In this document: positions 25,199 through 37,300 of the stretch, piece after piece
Layout: every line of letters begins with the position of its first letter
Numbering within the stretch: the first letter of the stretch is position 1
Assembly: GCA_038373885.1 (NCBI GenBank)
Contig: JAWZYV010016535.1
Location: 1-64,000 of the forward strand
Direction of reading: 5' to 3'
Length of the DNA: 64,000 nucleotides
Source of the DNA: Cheiracanthium punctorium
Taxonomy: Eukaryota; Arthropoda; Arachnida; Araneae; Cheiracanthiidae
Notes under the pieces: model-generated
Seen by the model: only the letters and a program-made list of their open reading frames with translations
The model's database searches: none
What the model was told of the DNA's origin: nothing
Position numbers and translations under genes: made by a program

Positions 25199-25272
25199 TT
25201 GTAAGCTCTTCGTCTAGATGTGAGCTCTTCGTCTTAGTTATGAGCTCTTCGTCGTCTATGAGCTCTTCGCTA
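25199..25272. repeat. Four-copy AGCTCTTCGTC tandem repeat
   Basis: TGAGCTCTTCGTC or a close variant occurs four times with steps of about 19-24 bases. This is a small minisatellite at the end of a GC-richer patch. Confidence 0.8.
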
Positions 25273-26075
25273 ATTTCTACAGGGAGAAGGTAAATGGGAG
25301 TGATGACTCATATATTATTTTAAAGATCTTTTCACTTCCAATATTTTGAAGCTAAATAAAAATGTATTGTAAAATCATAAAAATTAACTAAGCTATTAAT
25401 GTTCAAAATTCTGTTGAAGTACGCTTAAAAATTTTATACATAAATATTGTTTGTCTGTACTTCATAATATGCAATCTTGCTTCTAACATTGCTCATGCGT
25501 TACTGAGTTATTTATAATAATGAGCCAAATGTAAATTTTTAACATGGTATTTCCAATGGGGATTTCTTTTATTTCTAAAAGAACCGTCAAATATCACATT
25601 ATAAAATACTTTTAAATATTACAAAAGAGTTTTTATGGTGTATATAAATTTATTCGATTACATTACATGGTTCAAGAGATATGCAGCACTTAGATATCTG
25701 GAATTTTATTGCCAAACGCCAATAAATCTGAAATACAGCACTTCTGTTGTTCAAATGATTTCTAGCCTCATAAGAATAGCATCCTAGCTATAATTTCATG
25801 TGACGGGCATTTATCTTGGTGAAAAATCACTCGTCTTGGAGGACCGCGGGGATAATACGTAGGTACCTAATTTTTCATATATTTTTAAAAGTTTGGAAAA
25901 AATCTTGAGAGTTGTATTTATGCTCGAAAAAGTACTTTTTTCTACCCAAATACAGTAGAAATGTGCATTTTGACTACTTAAACCGGTATTCAATTAAAAA
26001 AATAAAGTGTCTCATATGAGAACATCTTTCCCTCTTGCAAAAAAGTTGAAATTTTATTAATCAAATATTGATTAT

Positions 26076-28455
26076 CCTTATAAATAAAAATGAAATTCTG
26101 TTTGTTTGTTTGTTTGTTTATTTGTTTGTTTGTTTGTTTGTTTGTTTGTTTGTGGATTTGATTCGTATACAAATCCACAAAAATGGACCTATCAGCCTGA
26201 AATTTTGCACAGATATGTAAAATAATATAGAATAAAAGATAGTCCACTTTAAAACTTTGAAAGTCCACCAGTTTCCGGAATTTAAGAGATTTTTTATGTT
26301 CTCCACGCAAAAAGCTTTCCGTAATTGTAACCCCTGTAGTGAAAAAAGTGTGAAATAAGGATCGTGGTTGCCATGTGTGGCGATTTTGCCGAATAAAATG
26401 TTTTAAATTCTCAAAGTAAAAATAAAAGAATAATAATGATTTATTTTTGTTAGTTTATATTCGTAAGGTTATTTTTTTAAAATTATAATATCGTGTGCAT
26501 GGGAAATCGGAGCAGGAATGAAATGTTTTATACGCAAAACAATAAGAATTGAAGATTTCCGAGGCTAATATGTTAAAATTTTTTAGTTTGGCGAAAAAAT
26601 AAAATGGTTCAAATGCCGAGAAAGTGAGTTCTAGCGGTTTGCACTGTTTCCGGCTTGGCGCAATTTACTGAGAGCTTAAGGAAATGGATTTTTGAAAACA
26701 AGTGCAAAGGTTTTATTAGAATACAGCGTTAAATTTTAATGATCCGTGCGGAAATAATGCAGTTATTAAGGGATTTCAAGCGATCTATCTTCAGCATTCT
26801 CGCCAATTGAGTGCATTGATTTTAGTAGGGGAATTCCGCCAAATTTCAGATAATTGAAATCTTCGCATATAGTACATCGGAGTAACGATGAATAAAACAT
26901 GTTATAGTTGATAATTTAAAAAATGAGGCTGTATTAAGGGATTACACTTTTCAAAAAAATGCCTAGCGGTCGCACCATTTCCCATTTTGATTGCTGCTAA
27001 GTCAATGCTTCGAATGATTCCCTGAAAAAACTCTTGCAAAATGGCGTATATGGGTACTTTGGCGAGGTTGGGCGAAAAATAAAAGGGGTTGATGTGCGAT
27101 TTTGAGGAGGATTCTAACGCTTGGCGCTATTTATCGTAATTTAATAGTCTGCTATTTGGGTTATGAATACACCTGCGTATAAGTTTTTGAAATTTTCATT
27201 CAGTTGGAATTGTGCATTTTTCTGAGCAGCTTTATTGCGTCTATTTCTAATATATTACATCCAGAAAAAAGGATGTGAGAAATATCAATTTTAATTTTGT
27301 TTAATCACACTCATGAATAATGATACACTTTCCAACTTAATAAAATAAGGAACGAAAATAGGGAAGACCTATGGATTATAACTCTTTTTATATAAAGCAC
27401 TTTAGTGCGTATTTAAAATCTAAAAGTGTGTCAGATTTTCTATGATTCTAGCGCTTGGCGCAATTTAATGAGAGGGTATTTTTAAAAACAAGCGTAGGTT
27501 ATCTTATAAATAAAAATGAAATTCTGTTTGTCAATTTGTTGATTTGGGTAGTATACAATTCCACAAAAATGGACCTGTCAGCCTGAAATTTTACACAGAT
27601 ATATGTAAAATAATATAGAATAAATGATAGTCCACTTTAAAACTTTGAAAGTCCACCCGTTCCCGGAATTTAAGAGATTTTTTATGTTCTCCACGCAGAA
27701 AGCTTTATGTAATTGTAACCCCTGTAGTGAAAGTGTGAAATAAGCATCTTGGTTGCCATGTGTGGCGATTTTGCCGAATAAAATGTTTTAAATTCTTAAA
27801 GTAAAAATAAAAGGATAATAATGATTTTTTTAGTTTATATTTGTAAGGTTATTTTTTTAATTATAATATCGTGTGCGCATAAGAAATGAGAGCAGGAATG
27901 AAATGTTTTATACGCAAAACAATGAGGATCGAAGATTTCCGAGACTAATATGTAAATTTTTTTAGTTTGGCGAAAAATAAAATGGCTGATAGGCCGATTT
28001 TTAGAAAGTGAGTTCTAGCGGTTTGCACAGTTTTAGGCGTTTTGGCGCAATTTACTGAGAGCTTAAGGGAATAGCACTTTTGAAAACAAGTGTATAGGTT
28101 TTCTTAGAATACAGCATTAAATTTTAACTATCCGTGCAGAAATAATGCAGTTATTAGGGCATTTCAAGCGATGTAGCTTCAGAATTCACGCCAATTGAGT
28201 ACATCGATTTAACTTGGGGGAAATCCGTCAAATTTCAGAAAATTGAAATCTTCGCATTTAGTACATCGAGGTAACGATGAATAAAACATGTTATAGTTGA
28301 TAATTTAAAAAATGAGGCTGTATTAAGGGATTCCACTTTTCAAAAAAATGCCTGGCGATCGAACCATTTCCCATTTTGATTGCTGCTAAGTCAATGCTTC
28401 GAATGATTCCCTGAAAAAACTCTTGCAAAATGGCGTATGCTGGCACTTTGGCGAT
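26076..28455. repeat. Two-copy direct duplication of about 1 kb
   Basis: Copy A is 26076-27065 and copy B 27502-28455, offset about 1.39-1.43 kb. Shared landmarks in order are CTTATAAATAAAAATGAAAT, AAAATGGACCT, CAGCCTGAAATTTT, GTTGCCATGTGTGGCGATTT, GGCGCAATTTACTGAGAGC, GAAATCTTCGCAT and CTCTTGCAAAATGGCGTA. I judge the identity by eye to be about 90%. Copy A has a 53-base TTTG microsatellite (26100-26152) that copy B lacks. A partial third unit (ATTCTAGCGCTTGGCGC) lies between them near 27450. The head (ATAAATAAAAATGAAATTCTG) and the repeats are of the kind seen in arthropod Helitron-like elements; that assignment is inferred. Confidence 0.8.
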
Positions 28456-28499
28456 GCTTAGATTTGAAACTGGATTTTACTTGAGATTTTTATATATAA

Positions 28500-29080
28500 T
28501 AAGACGGGTGATAGGTAAAAATGAATGTTGGTATGTGTGTAGGAGGTTGAAAAACTCAGCACCGTTTCACCGATCACCATGAAATTTGGTTCACGTAAGT
28601 CTTTTATCATGGAGAAGGTTTTTATGCTATACGTTTTCCTCTAACTTGCCACTAGGTGGCGCAGCAGAACGTCGAATTCTATTCCGTTTAGCCGTTTGCT
28701 ATGCGAATATCGTCCAACCCATTTCGATGAAATTTGGTACACGCGGATATTAGAACACGGAGAATATTTTTCACTATCCATTTTGCTGTAACTTGCCGCT
28801 AATTGGCACTGCAACGCATCAACCTCTATACCGTTCGACTGATCGGCATAAAATTTTTTATACTTACACATTTGAGCACAACAAATATATTCTAACTGTG
28901 TTCCTTTTGATGTTACTCACCATTAGATGGCACTGCAATGCATTATTGTTTTAACTCGGCACTAGATGACCCTGCAGCAGGCCAAATTCCTGACCATTCA
29001 AACGGTCGCTATAAAAATCAGTATACATAGCTATTTCAACAATGAGAATATTTTGGCGTTATCTATTTTGCTACAACTCT
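28500..29080. repeat. Minisatellite of about 150-base units, Helitron-like
   Basis: It begins AAATGAATGTTGGTATGTGTG, a head typical of Helitron-associated minisatellites in arthropods. About three and a half units follow, each with (T/C)GATGAAATTTGGT..AC, a GAGAATATTTTT-like stretch, TAACTTGCCACTAGGTGGC and GCAGCA..CGTC or a variant. Unit similarity decays to the right. No coding potential. Confidence 0.65.
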
Positions 29081-29621
29081 ATTCTATAAAAAGTAATACT
29101 TTTAATAGTTTGACGACAAACTTAATATGCTTTAGAGGATTTTTCCAATACAAAATAGTTCAATTTAATGTAAATCTGATCCCCCCCCCTCCCTGCTACA
29201 TAAGAAAGTTACTATTAAGTTAAATAAATACCCTTGAAAGGACGCTATCTTGATATAATAAATTTGTGAAATGAATAATTTCCTTCAAATTAAAGTGATA
29301 AGTTCTAAGAATTTTTCTATTCTCCTAAAAGCAGTTTCACGTGAATGAATATTTTATTTGCTGTTCAAAAATAAAAGGGTGAGCACTATTTCGCTCAAAA
29401 CTCATTCAAAACGCAGAGCATTGGTATTCGGAGTCGGCCATTTTGAATTGGTGTGAAGGTATTCATTATCGGTGGTGACTCTTGTATACAAAGGATAATA
29501 AATTAATTGCGCTAAGGACACAAAATTTAGGATGACGCTTCAAAAGCTGCACTACACACCGTAATTAATGAAGCAATAATGTTCTTTATGAAACTTCCAG
29601 AAAACATTCTTCAAAATGACA

Positions 29622-29660
29622 TGACGACAGCTGGCTGTGCCGCACAGCAAGCTGTCGTCA
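29622..29660. repeat. 39-base near-perfect palindrome
   Basis: Nineteen-base arms pair with a single mismatch around one central base (29641). It lies in a GC-richer patch (29600-29780) of unknown origin. It would form a very stable hairpin in single-stranded form. Confidence 0.8.
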
Positions 29661-30419
29661 AAAAAGGGTCTGTAGATCTGTGGCACGCGATGAACGTTTC
29701 GATCGTCTACCCTCCGGTAGTTAATTGAGCGATGGCAATGGCTGGTCTTTTTTCAGCATTGGGAGATATCTCCAGCTGTTCTCACATTCTTCCATTTCTC
29801 AGCAGATGTCAGTGCTTTTAAAAATAATCGTGACAATTTTTTTTTATTGGAAATGACGTGCTAAAAAGTAAAGGATTCTCGTGGAGCTATGTAACCCGCA
29901 ACTATTTTTATAGAAATCAAATCTATTCTTCGTGATTGACAACAGTCAAAACGTCAGAGTTTGATTTTCCCAGAGCGGGAACACTGCGCGTTAAAGGGTT
30001 AATTTACTTCAATTTGGTTACGAGTTATGTGAAGGGATACTTTTATCCAAAACACATGAACAAAAAATCTTTCCTGAATTCCTTGATTAAACCTTGTAAG
30101 TGTAAATTCAAACTGTCGCACATTGTTATATAGCTGTAAAAACTCAAATGTGTCTTATTTACCTTTGTCTGAAAGTGTAGAAAATAAAAATCTTCGACAA
30201 TATTAAATAATTTTTGTTTATATTGGAATTACATATTTTCTATGCATCTATTAATTTACTTACTTACTTAATTTATTCGTCCTCCAACCAAGCCCATCCC
30301 CCCGGAAGCAGATGTCCCTCGTGTAGGCTTGCCATAGCAAACTGTGGGACATTTGAATGGGAATGAAATATCATGTATTTTGAAATAAGATTTATTTTAA
30401 TTTTTTCTTTGTGTGTGTG

Positions 30420-30560
30420 GGAAGGGGGGTGGACTATTCCTGCACCAATAAATTCTGCCAACAATCAACATCGGTAATATTGAAGACTACTAGAACGTAT
30501 ATATCCGAAGTCAGAATGCAATCCTCAAATTTTGCATAAGATTCTCCTTTCGGAATCTTG
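30420..30560 (-). pseudogene. Decayed relative of the cysteine-rich segment at 30735-30865
   Basis: The minus strand here aligns with 30735-30865 over about 140 bases. Shared features include GAGGA followed by an ATGCTGACT-like stretch, a TTG(C/A)TGTTG(C/G)CAGAAT core, and the G/C-tract next to a TGGTGCA word. In the frame corresponding to the better copy it reads KGESYAKFEDCILTSD, then loses most cysteines and meets a stop. The two are either duplicated exons or two copies of a repeat. Confidence 0.35.
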
Positions 30561-30616
30561 TTTTTTCATGTATCTATGATTAACTTAATTAATTAATTAA
30601 CTAATTTATGTATTAT

Positions 30617-30895
30617 TTACAGATACACTAATACATTTGAAGGAGATTGGCTTGAAGAAAATTTGGCTTGTAATGAAATTGTGGCTTGTAATTTTGTACA
30701 AAATTCGGCAGCAACAAAGTTCTTCTCTTCTATTGGGGGGGGATTCTTGCACCAAAATACATTCTGGCAACAGCAATTATATCGAAGTCCATGACCACAA
30801 GAACATTTATCCCTAGTCAGCATACGGTCCTCAATTTTTGCATACGGATCTCCCCTGGGGTGCTGGTCTATTTTACAGCTGACAAAAAGTAACAT
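30617..30895 (-). CDS. Candidate cysteine-rich peptide exon (unidentified)
   Basis: A 92-codon minus-strand frame starting at an ATG at 30893-30895. Residues 12-50 are the interesting part: HPRGDPYAKIEDRML, then a cluster with the pattern C-x-C-x7-C-C-C-x5-C, then KNPPPIEE; after that the composition becomes ordinary and the frame ends at 30617. A possible splice acceptor (TTTTTGTCAG) lies 18 bases into the frame, so the true exon may begin there. Clustered cysteines with an adjacent CC are typical of small secreted disulfide-rich peptides such as arthropod defence or venom peptides, but I do not recognise the family. No signal peptide is visible. A decayed parallel copy sits about 310 bases away. 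It may only be a repeat with a chance frame. Confidence 0.28.
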   Translation of the reverse strand: MLLFVSCKIDQHPRGDPYAKIEDRMLTRDKCSCGHGLRYNCCCQNVFWCKNPPPIEEKNFVAAEFCTKLQATISLQAKFSSSQSPSNVLVYL

Positions 30896-30984
30896 ATTTA
30901 TCCAGATTAGTATTACAGTAAAATTATGGATTCAACAATTATGATCATAATGTTATAAACGCTTTTCTTTCTTGCAGTAGAAGC

Positions 30985-31170
30985 GCCGATTAAGTAAGGC
31001 AAAAAGTTTTGTTGAATTTAACATAATCAAGCAAATCAAAATGTTTTCACGAAAAAACAAAATATGTATGAGAATTTCCAAAGGATCTGTTGATTGAAGA
31101 ACATATCAACCAATATTTTATTGATTTTACAAAATTATTCTGTGAAAATAGCAACAAAATTGAATTCAAC
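30985..31170. repeat. Degenerate TTGTTGAATTTAAC/TCAACAA repeat cluster
   Basis: Same short palindromic word family as at 17040-17255 and 43958-45389, more diverged: GTTTTGTTGAATTTAAC near the left and AATTGAATTCAACAAG near the right. Confidence 0.45.
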
Positions 31171-31566
31171 AAGATATATCATGTCCCAACGTGGGATTAT
31201 TTTTGCTCTCCCTCCACTTCCTAACTCCTCTAAAATTAAAGTTAGAAAGTAGGCATTATAGAATACATTAAAATATAGTATTCAGTGAATGTTTGTTCTT
31301 TTTCTATTTCATTATGATGTATTTTGCAAAGTTTAATGTTACTTACATACATTTATTCATGACAGCAACATTTTTAGTGATATATGACTTCGCAATGACT
31401 GAAATGGGTTAATGGAATATAAAATTACTATTCTAAGTATTAATAGAATACGCTAGAAGATGTTTAAAAATTAAGGCTCAAGACGTGACTTATGGTTTAG
31501 GTGTTCTATATGTTCACTAAGAAATAATAAATAGCATGAATCCGTCAAAATACACACGAAATACAA

Positions 31567-31572
31567 TTTATT
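31567..31572 (-). promoter_or_regulatory. Possible polyadenylation signal of the guanylate cyclase gene
   Basis: The minus strand reads AATAAA 49 bases after the cyclase stop codon at 31621-31623. The position is plausible for a short 3' untranslated region, but in DNA this AT-rich the hexamer is common by chance. Confidence 0.4.
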
Positions 31573-31620
31573 CTTCATGCAGTTGGTGTACATATAAATT
31601 AAAACATCTTAAGCAGTCGA

Positions 31621-31719
31621 TTATAGATTTGTTTCTTTCGGAACTTCTGTTTGATCGTGCAGTGAGTTTTCAGGTGTATCTTCTCCCAGAAGCCAGTATG
31701 TCGTCTGTTTTCCTTTACC
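31621..31719 (-). CDS. Receptor guanylate cyclase, last coding exon
   Basis: The acceptor TTTTACAG ends at 31720 and the exon opens in phase 0: GKGKQTTYWLLGED, the conserved end of the cyclase domain (GKG..TTYWLLG), followed by an 18-residue tail and the stop at 31621-31623. It continues the MK at the end of exon 40090-40181. The tail ends in TNL, which does not fit a classical PDZ-binding ending. An unrelated 185-codon frame covers it on the opposite strand. Confidence 0.92.
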   Translation of the reverse strand, partial: GKGKQTTYWLLGEDTPENSLHDQTEVPKETNL

Positions 31720-32998
31720 CTGTAAAATATAAAAATTACTATTTGATTCCATGCGCATATTTTCATCAAAATTTATTGATATTTGAAATTGTTTATGAGA
31801 TGTCGACAATAGTAGTTGTGCAAAGTATGCGATGCTCACGTGCGCCATTTAAGATAAAAAGTTTAATCCATAAGAGTCATCCAATCACACAAACTGTGAT
31901 ATTTAGCCTTCTAACAGCTGGAGTAGAGGATTATGTTGCCATGCTTTTTAGGTCAGATATTGTTCCCAAATGTATAATAATTTGTATTCCTTTTTGTAAA
32001 AATAGAAATCGTGATGCGATTTCCCTGACTTGGAACTATGACTCTTCAATTGCAACCAATTACCAATGGAGTCGCTATCAAGTCACAACGTGACTTCTGA
32101 TCAGTGCGACTCTAGTGACGTAGTAGTGAAAGTTTTTGACATTTAAATCTAACTGAACTTTTAGACATTTTAACGAATAATCTCTATAATAATAACAAAA
32201 AAGAAAACGATGAAATCTAGATGAATCCCGAAAATTCGCCATCACTTTTGGAGAATTTTGTTGGAATTACCCTAAAAGAAAATAAATTATTGAAATTTAT
32301 GAATATTAGGAAAAATTCATCTTTATGTATGTCGAAATCCATAGAAAAAATCGTATTTTTTCTTAACAAAAGAAAAAAAAAACTTTTCAAAAAGTTCTTA
32401 GTACTTTTTATAAATAAATAAGTAAAAGCTGTCTGACACCTTAATAAATAACTTAAAAAATTAAAAATATATTTCAGTTTACATCTTAATTTAATTAATC
32501 AATGCGTTTTCCTCTATTTATAAAGTACGCTGCAAAAATTTAAAATTTCATAATTCATTTTACTACTCATTTCATTCTGTGGAAATGTATGGTGTATTTA
32601 GACGCTCCTTTCTGGACCCTCATTTAGACTGCGTGCATTACCAAGTGAAAAGTATGCAACGCAGCAAAAACATCATTGTCAGATTTCATATCATATTAAC
32701 TTTACAAAGCCTTCGAAATCTGATTGTCTGACAATGACTGTTCCATCCCATGAAGGCGTCAACGAAGTATTTTGATTAAAATTATAAATCATTAGAAAAA
32801 AGCAATATCCAAGAATAACGACTCGTACTCTAAAATTTATTATCGCCAGTCTAATCAACTGGCTTATGTTAAAGAAAAAAAGAAACAAAAGTCTGATGTA
32901 GATACCACATAACGTCCTTGTACGTCCATTAAATTATACATATTTCTGATGCAATTTATCTAAAGTTATTTTATTTGTGAATGAGATACACTATATTT

Positions 32999-33722
32999 AC
33001 GCTTGCCAGACGTCCCGGTTTGCAGACAAAATCCCGGTGTCCCGGCCGGTTTACTTCACGTCCCGGTAAAAATTAAATTTGAATATAGATGACCAAAAAA
33101 GTCTAAAAATATAATTAACTGTGAAGAATTTTTAAGGATAATTACTTTGTCATTTGTTTCACTGTACTGTATAAAAAGTGAGAACTATCGAAGAGTGGCG
33201 GTGTGCTAATAAATATGGTTCAAATTTTTATTCCTCATTCAAAGTGTTTCTTTTTACTTAAGCAACTTACAAATATTAACATGTAAGAAATAAAATGTTT
33301 AAATTTATATGCTTGTGTCATTTATTAATACCCCTGGTTCAGGTTCTTAATCAGTAACCATTTATTCATAGCATTGAGAATAAACTATCCTCTAAAACAC
33401 TCCAAAAGTATTTACCCTTGAGTGGAAAATGTAAATGTAGTGTTACGGCCAGGAATCTGGTCCGAGGGGAGGAGATTTCCCTCCATGGTGGACTTTCTAA
33501 GGGATCCTAAACCGTATTTACGCGAAGTTTCGTAGAAAACCACGGGAAACTCCGACGATTGGCTCGGCGGACTTACCTGGTTTTGAAACAGGCATATTCC
33601 GTCTCCCAGTTGAGAGCGGAAACGCGTTCAGCCACAGGTCTGGCAAATGTACCCTTGAATACCCGTTACACTAGGGCATTCCGGTGTCCCGGTTGAATAT
33701 TTCAGAAATCTGGCAAGCCTAA
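32999..33722. mobile_element. hAT-type MITE with exact 8-bp target duplication
   Basis: Flanked on both sides by CTATATTT (32991-32998 and 33723-33730). The ends share GCTTGCCAGA in inverted orientation, and CCCGGT/ACCGGG words near both ends extend the inverted similarity. Length 724 bases, no transposase. It lies in the cyclase intron between 31719 and 40090. A GC-rich insert (33441-33670) is nested in it. Confidence 0.88.
33441..33670. mobile_element. Nested GC-rich insert, possible solo LTR
   Basis: Starts TGTTACGG and ends CCGTTACA, giving TG..CA ends with 7 of 8 bases inverted, as in Gypsy-type LTRs. It is much GC-richer than the surrounding hAT MITE and 230 bases long. The flanking bases (GTAG and CTAG) are not an exact duplication. 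A solo LTR is my preferred reading, but it may be native MITE sequence. Confidence 0.35.
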
Positions 33723-34336
33723 CTATATTTCAATAATTTTAAGTTTGGGGATTTTACCCCAAATGTGTGTGTGTGCAGCAGTTTGGTTCTGGAAACCTAT
33801 TTTTGTTATCAATTTGACGATATTTCACCAAAAGTAAAAAAGTTTGGCAACTGTTGGCGATCTTTTCGGCATGGCCCAAATAATGGCTATCTATAGACTT
33901 TAATGTAATAAATATTTTTAGGTGATAGCGTAAATGAACTACCCAGTCGATTTCAATCAAGAAAAGCAGTACAGAAGTAGATGTTATAGTAAATCTAAAT
34001 ACAAAATTTAAACATTCTACGGCTAGTTCATTTTTAGTTATGCGAGATACATATTAAGTCCATTCATTAAAGAGTACATGCATATAGAGTATCCACAAAA
34101 AACTGGCCCATAGGGACGAAAAATAGGCCTGCCTTGTCTCGCAAGACAGCTGCAATGCTTTGTTCCGTCTGGCAAAAATTCCTACGCTGTAGTGATAAAA
34201 CATTTCGTCTCGCATGCATACTGATCCATTTTGAATGTAAATAATTGAAATACGGTTTTAGAAAAAAAATGCGCCGTTTGCTTCATTAATTTTGGAAAAA
34301 CACTAAATTTTGAAAAATGCATACAGTTCAAATAGT

Positions 34337-37300
34337 CAGGGCCGGCCACAGGGGGGGGGGGGGGGTGCTGCGGATGCAAAGCACCCGGGCCCCGGCTTCA
34401 GAGGGCCCCCAAATCAAAAGTAGCTCTATATATTTTTTTAATCTTACATTTAATCTAACACACAGCTGGAAATTTCAATTTCATTAAATTATGTTAGTTG
34501 AATAAAAGTATTGCTACTCGGCATCTTCAAAAGTTAAAAAACATCATTAAAGAGAGGTCCTTTTCTACTGGGTACAATAGGATATCCCATATCACTACTC
34601 TTTCACCTTTTTTCCTTTTTTTAAACGAGGGAAAAAACATCTGGACCTCAGGACTGGAGAGGTAGAGATGCACTGCACACTCTTCTTTCCACTTTTGTCT
34701 GTTGCTAAAGCTAATGGTTTCCTGCGAATTATCGGGCCTGAGAACGGAATTTAAAATGACCCAGACTTTATTATCGAAATCTTCGGAGAAGACTGGTGTG
34801 GAAAACAAAGAAGGAGGTCTGGCAGAGTCGTCTCATGTGGGAGGCCTGGAGTAGACATCACTTATGCGGGCCCCCTTTCGTTCTAATCATATGCATTCAC
34901 ACATACTTCAAACATAAATTGTTTTTTGAGTATATTGATCATACATATGTACGTATGTGTGATGCACATACATTTCTATTGTAGGTAACACTGCCGTTTT
35001 ATAATTTCTAGGCCCCTTATTCAACGGGGCCCCTGGCTAACTGCCCTGTTTGCTCTTGACTTTAGTCAGGCTTGACTTTAGTCTTGACTTTAGTCAGGTT
35101 TTGGGAATAATCTCCTTTTCTTTGTAAAAACCATTTTCATAAATTTCCCAGTTCACTGTTTCACAAGTTATTAAAAAGATCATTTCATGCCTGGATACTC
35201 ATTAAGTCTTATTGTTGCGCCTGTTGCCGAGTACGAATTGACTTCTGATCAGTGACAAAAATTGAACCATTTGGTGATTTACTGTCTCAATTTAGGGCCC
35301 CCATGATTTAAGAAAATGTTTTATTTTCTCTCCTCCATCCCACTTCTTTAGAAAAAATATACATATAAATATAGAAATTCTAATCCAGAATTTTACTAGC
35401 TAGTAGTGGGCTGTGAAAACTGTATTATTAATAATCACTACATATCAAAATTAACTCCAGATTGAAAATATAGACATTAGGTACGGCAAAATGAATGAAG
35501 ACCTTCCGAAAACCGTACTGGCTTTTCAAATTTTTTTGCTGTGTTCAATAATAAATCACATTTAAAGATAAAAATGTATGAAATACGAAATGAACGTGAA
35601 TACAGGTCCTGATAAGTCATTCGGGGCCCTAAAAGACTTAAATTTGGGGTAGGCTTTAATGCAGTGGAGTCTCTTGAATGCTAACATTTATGAAAAAATA
35701 TATATTTGTCCGAGCTAAATTAGTTGATGTTATCTTAACTGCAAACATAGTAAATCCAAAAACTTGACGGTGCACTTCAATCTACTCTCCTCTGAACTTT
35801 ACAAGACGCTCTACATAGATTTGTATAAAATATAAATGTAAATAATTTGTTCAGCTATAAAATGAGTCCATGTATGGTCATTATTTCACTTTACGTTCAG
35901 GCAATATTAGCTAAAACAGTTTTGATGGTAAAGTTCTCGAAAGTTATATCTTAAACTGTGTTCTAAGCGCGTAATGTTGAAGAAACAAAATCTGCCTCGA
36001 TGTCAGTTTTTGCACACAAACTGAAGTAATACTAAAATTATGTAACTTTTTCGAAACACCCCTCTGATTATTTGGGGACTTCACATTGTAGGTACAAATA
36101 ATAGGCTATCCCTTTAAAACTAAAAAATAAAGCTACGTTCTAGAAAGCTTGTGGAATAATCCGGCCACAGTTGAAAGAGTTTGGTTAGTGTTAGTAGTAG
36201 TTTGTTAACAAAATTAAAATTAAAAAAAATATACAAATGATTTAAAAGAAAAAATATTTTAAGAAAATTCTTCTGAGATTTTCTATATTTTAGAATTTTC
36301 CGTATATATTTGAACATTATTAAGTGGTTATCAGCAAGCCTTGACTGTAATGAAATGTGCATACATTTTAACCTGTTTGTAGTAATTTTTCAACTTTAGC
36401 CTCCCACTGTTTCCCTTGTTTATAGCCTGTTATTATCATTTATATGCGGCATGCGGGTAAACAGTAGAGCGCAAAAATATTTTAAAGAAAATGTTTAAAA
36501 ATTACAGTTCAAGTGCGCTAAAGTACATAACACACACACGAACATCATACTATTGCTAAGTGTCCATTTTTCTCGAATGGGAGAAGATCTCTGGAACTCA
36601 AAAAAAAAAAAAAAAATCAGGTGACCCGAGGGGCATTTTACACAGGAGAAAATCACCCTTTCTGCCACCCTTTGAAAGAAGAGTAATGGGATGGGATGTG
36701 CTGGTGCGCACATGTTTGTAAATAAACCTAGAAGTATCGGATAACCATTCGTTTTCACCATTACGTTTTCCACGTCTGGAATTAATTAAAAATAACCTGT
36801 ATTTGAAATAATCTTTGAAGGTTACGCAAAGTCTGTTGTGTTACGAATCTGTTGGCCAAATCGACAGCACTCTTCTAGTTTTTGAGACCTAATATTTGAG
36901 CCCGTGTTTTGTTAGTTTCTTTTGCTTTCATTAACTCAAAACCATTGCAAGGATATGTTTGTATTGGACGTTATACAAATGTATTAACATCTGCATACGG
37001 CGTACGTATATTTCAGAAATAACTTGAATTTCATATAATTCCTCAAACCTAAATTATACATTGAAGTCTATCGATTTAATTATATTTTCAACCTTTGAAG
37101 AAAGTAATATTTAGATTATTTTCATCACCAGCATTTATGCAGATTGAATCCCTATGCAGTAAGTGCACAATGAAACAAAGTATGCAGTTAGATGCATGTT
37201 TTAGGTCTGTTTTTGTTATACCAGGTGTTTCAAAATAGATGTTAGTTACAGCTAGAGGCGTAGCCAGAAATGTTTCATGTGGGGAGTTACGACTACTGCA

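Noticed and set aside
25990..26310. 106-codon minus-strand frame with QTNKQTNK repeats
   Set aside because: It is a translation of the TTTG microsatellite and its flanks.
31536..32093. 185-codon plus-strand open frame, the longest in the window
   Set aside because: It lies antisense over the last cyclase exon and its intron, has no domain, and its composition fits a chance frame opposite real coding sequence.
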